DNA of 64,000 bases, taken from Sulfurospirillum sp. UBA2217 (GTDB taxonomy: Bacteria; Campylobacterota; Campylobacteria; Campylobacterales; Sulfurospirillaceae). The stretch is taken from NCBI GenBank assembly GCA_002328495.1, contig DCUJ01000012.1, forward strand, positions 62,001 through 126,000, in the 5' to 3' direction. The position numbers and the translations under genes are program-made. How positions within the stretch are numbered: the stretch's first letter is position 1; each line of letters starts with the position of its first letter. The notes beneath the pieces were generated by a model that ran no database searches, was not told the origin of the DNA, and saw only the letters and a list, made by a program, of their open reading frames with translations. Below are positions 62,297 to 64,000 of this stretch, piece after piece.

Positions 62297-63145
62297 ATGG
62301 CAATAGGTTTTATAGGATTAGGCAATTTAGGAAGTGCTATCGCAAAACGACTGCACAGTGTGGGCGAAGATGTCATTGTTTGGAACCGTACAGAAGCAAA
62401 AATTATACACCTTGGATTTCCTTATGCCTCATCACCCAAAGCGCTGATTGAAAAGTGCGACACCGTGATGATGTGTTTGTTTGACTCAGAAGGCGTACGC
62501 AATGTTTTAACGATGGAAGAAGGTCTTTTACGTGCGGATTTAAAAGGAAAAACCATCATTGATCTTAGCACCAACCACTTTGATGATGTGGTTGAGTTTC
62601 ATGCCATGGTCGAAGCCAAAGGTGGGGCGTATCTTGAAGCTCCCGTACTTGGAAGCGTAGTCCCTGCGAGTAAAGGCGAACTCACGGTTGTGTGCGCTGG
62701 CAAAGAGGAAGTTTTTCTTACATGTAAGCCTCTTTTGGAAAAGATAGGCCAAACTCTTTTCAATCTCAAAAACCCCGGTATGGCATGCAAAATGAAGCTG
62801 ATCAATAACCTCTGTCTTGGCTCTTTTATGGCCACCATCGCAGAATGTACTGCCCTTGGAGAGGCGTGTGGCATCGATAAAGCAGAATTACTAGACATTT
62901 TAGGTGCGGGTGGTGGAAAGTCATTGGTACTTGCCGCCAAAACCCAAAAGCTTATCAACAAAGATTTTTCTCCTCATTTTAGCAACGCCGCTATTAACAA
63001 AGACTTGCACTGCTTGCAAGACTTGGCGTACAGCATGAATCGTCCATTGTATACCGCAAGTGTGGTAAAAGAGCTTTACTCTAAGATGAAAGAAATGGGA
63101 AAAGGTGAAGAGGACTTTTGTTCGATTTATCAACTCTTTAAATAA
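62297..63145 (+). CDS. NAD(P)-dependent 3-hydroxyacid dehydrogenase-family protein
   Basis: The 282-residue protein belongs to the 3-hydroxyisobutyrate dehydrogenase/tartronate semialdehyde reductase family. It starts with the Rossmann motif MAIGFIGLGNLGSAIAKRL, has IDLSTNHFDD and EAPVLGSVVPASKGELTVV, and the catalytic Lys region MKLINNLCLGS. The substrate is likely a small 3-hydroxyacid or aldehyde acid; it cannot be named. It has a strong AAAGGAG site and the promoter described above. A long palindrome closes the gene. Confidence 0.9.
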   Translation: MAIGFIGLGNLGSAIAKRLHSVGEDVIVWNRTEAKIIHLGFPYASSPKALIEKCDTVMMCLFDSEGVRNVLTMEEGLLRADLKGKTIIDLSTNHFDDVVEFHAMVEAKGGAYLEAPVLGSVVPASKGELTVVCAGKEEVFLTCKPLLEKIGQTLFNLKNPGMACKMKLINNLCLGSFMATIAECTALGEACGIDKAELLDILGAGGGKSLVLAAKTQKLINKDFSPHFSNAAINKDLHCLQDLAYSMNRPLYTASVVKELYSKMKEMGKGEEDFCSIYQLFK

Positions 63146-63154
63146 ATTCTGCCT

Positions 63155-63184
63155 CAAGAGAGCTTTACATGTAAAGTTCTCTTG
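63155..63184 (+). terminator. 30-base near-perfect palindrome centred on TTACATGTAA
   Basis: The stretch is symmetric around position 63169.5: CAAGAGA and TCTCTTG flank CTTTACATGTAAAG with one G/T mismatch pair. It follows the dehydrogenase stop by nine bases and faces the convergent diguanylate cyclase gene. It could end or stabilise transcripts from both sides; function is inferred from position. Confidence 0.5.
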
Positions 63185-63221
63185 CAAAAGTCATTTTCAA
63201 GTAGATTAAAGAACTTATCTC

Positions 63222-64000
63222 TTACCACAAGCACACTCTATTTCGACCAAGGTTTTTAGCTTCATACAGGGCTTTATCGGCTTTTTCAAAAAGTTCATCA
63301 AAAGATATTGAACTATCTTTGGGTAAGCTAACACCTATAGAGACGGTGATTTTTCCTACATGTGAAAAAGAGTGTTTTTCTATAATATGACGAAGTTTTT
63401 CTGCAGCTGACTGAGCAAAGTTCGGGTTATTTGTATGAATAATCAAGAGAAATTCTTCTCCTCCCCATCTGGCAAAATGGTCATTATTTCGTATGTGTAA
63501 ACATATAAGACGTGTTAGTTCTTGTAGAACACTATCACCAACGTTATGACCATACGTATCATTAATCTTTTTAAAAAAATCAATATCGATAATGGCGCAC
63601 GCCATAGTATTTGAAAATGGATTTTTCCCTTTTATTTTTTCAAGAAGCGATCTTCTATTCATGATTTTTGTAAGCGGGTCTAATTGCGATATTATTTTTA
63701 AGTCTTTATTGATTTCATCAAGCTCAATCTGTTTGTTGTTTAATATGCTCAATAAATAGTTAAAAAAGTGAACAACAATGCCAACTTCTGTATCTTTTTC
63801 TTCATGTATTTTTGTTCGCAAGTCTCCTGTTTTCATAATTTTAATAATACTCTCCACGGTGTCAACCCAAGGAAGTTTTGCTCCATGTTCACTCACGTTT
63901 AAGCCTATGACTTCATTCTTTTTAGAAACACGTAGCATATCCATCTTATAGAGTAACAAAAAAAGAGCAATACCGCATAAAGTAGCAAATATAAAAGCTG
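63222..64000 (-). CDS. Membrane diguanylate cyclase (N-terminal part beyond window)
   Basis: The frame is open to the end of the window and reads a membrane helix (IFATLCGIALFLLLYK) before residues that could form a HAMP-like linker. A coiled coil and a GGDEF domain (about the last 165 residues) follow. The active site is RWGGEEF with an RNND I-site five residues before it, and FFKKINDTYGHNVGD is conserved. It should make c-di-GMP in response to a periplasmic signal encoded outside the window. The 3' end faces the dehydrogenase gene across a 76-base gap. Confidence 0.9.
   Translation of the reverse strand, partial: AFIFATLCGIALFLLLYKMDMLRVSKKNEVIGLNVSEHGAKLPWVDTVESIIKIMKTGDLRTKIHEEKDTEVGIVVHFFNYLLSILNNKQIELDEINKDLKIISQLDPLTKIMNRRSLLEKIKGKNPFSNTMACAIIDIDFFKKINDTYGHNVGDSVLQELTRLICLHIRNNDHFARWGGEEFLLIIHTNNPNFAQSAAEKLRHIIEKHSFSHVGKITVSIGVSLPKDSSISFDELFEKADKALYEAKNLGRNRVCLW

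Overview
The window looks like chromosomal DNA of an anaerobic or microaerobic Campylobacterota bacterium, most probably Sulfurospirillum or a close relative. This is inference from gene content: a group 4 (Hyf-type) [NiFe] hydrogenase operon, small Campylobacterota-type families, histidine kinases with an SHQW-type H-box, many c-di-GMP enzymes and an AT-rich sequence. Genes are tightly packed, often with ATGA start/stop overlaps. No tRNA, rRNA operon, CRISPR array, prophage or transposase was seen.

Layout. 0-2 kb: two phenylacetate-CoA ligase paralogues around a tandem-ACT protein. 2.1-6.7 kb: a response regulator, a 7TM histidine kinase and a diguanylate cyclase in one overlapping operon. 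6.7-12 kb: a CrtI-like oxidoreductase, a LytS/LytR-type pair, a DUF523-DUF1722 protein and a photolyase. 12-17 kb: an SNF transporter, a phasin-like protein, a UbiB-type kinase, a nitroreductase, glutathione peroxidase and pdxH. 17.2-19.1 kb: a DNA cytosine methyltransferase and its probable restriction partner, inserted between perfect 47-bp direct repeats. 19.1-23.3 kb: a radical SAM/DNA-metabolism pair, an ABC-F ATPase and an acidic protein. 23-29.6 kb: an MBL hydrolase, an HD-GYP protein, a ZIP transporter, a ferritin-like protein and thiD-cytX-thiM behind a TPP riboswitch. 29.6-36 kb: a GGDEF-EAL protein, an antiporter, RNase P RNA, truD and thiL. 36-43 kb: an uncharacterised gene pair, then a nif-flavoured operon (aldo/keto reductase, NadB-like flavoprotein, NifT, NifA-like activator without HTH, SIR2-like protein). 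43-47.6 kb: phosphoketolase, small genes, an aminotransferase and SlyD. 47.6-57.2 kb: hyfABCEFGHIJ-hycI. 57.4-60 kb: a fused LutB-LutA lactate oxidation protein and LutC. 60-64 kb: a NYN-LOTUS protein, an HD hydrolase, a YheO-type regulator divergent from a 3-hydroxyacid dehydrogenase, and a diguanylate cyclase cut by the window end.

How the genes work together. The metabolic picture is anaerobic respiration or fermentation of small organic acids: lactate oxidation (Lut), H2 evolution by a membrane-bound hydrogenase, and aryl or acyl-CoA formation. Hydrogenase accessory functions (HycI protease, HycH-like protein, nearby SlyD) sit next to the structural genes. Four proteins make or break c-di-GMP. 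Thiamine genes lie in two places, one under riboswitch control.

The most striking signal is not a gene. The palindrome TTACATGTAA occurs 28 times (hand count) in coding and intergenic DNA, against well under one expected. It behaves like a highly iterated palindrome. Pairs of it build hairpins at gene ends, and one copy ends the 47-bp duplication flanking the restriction-modification insertion.
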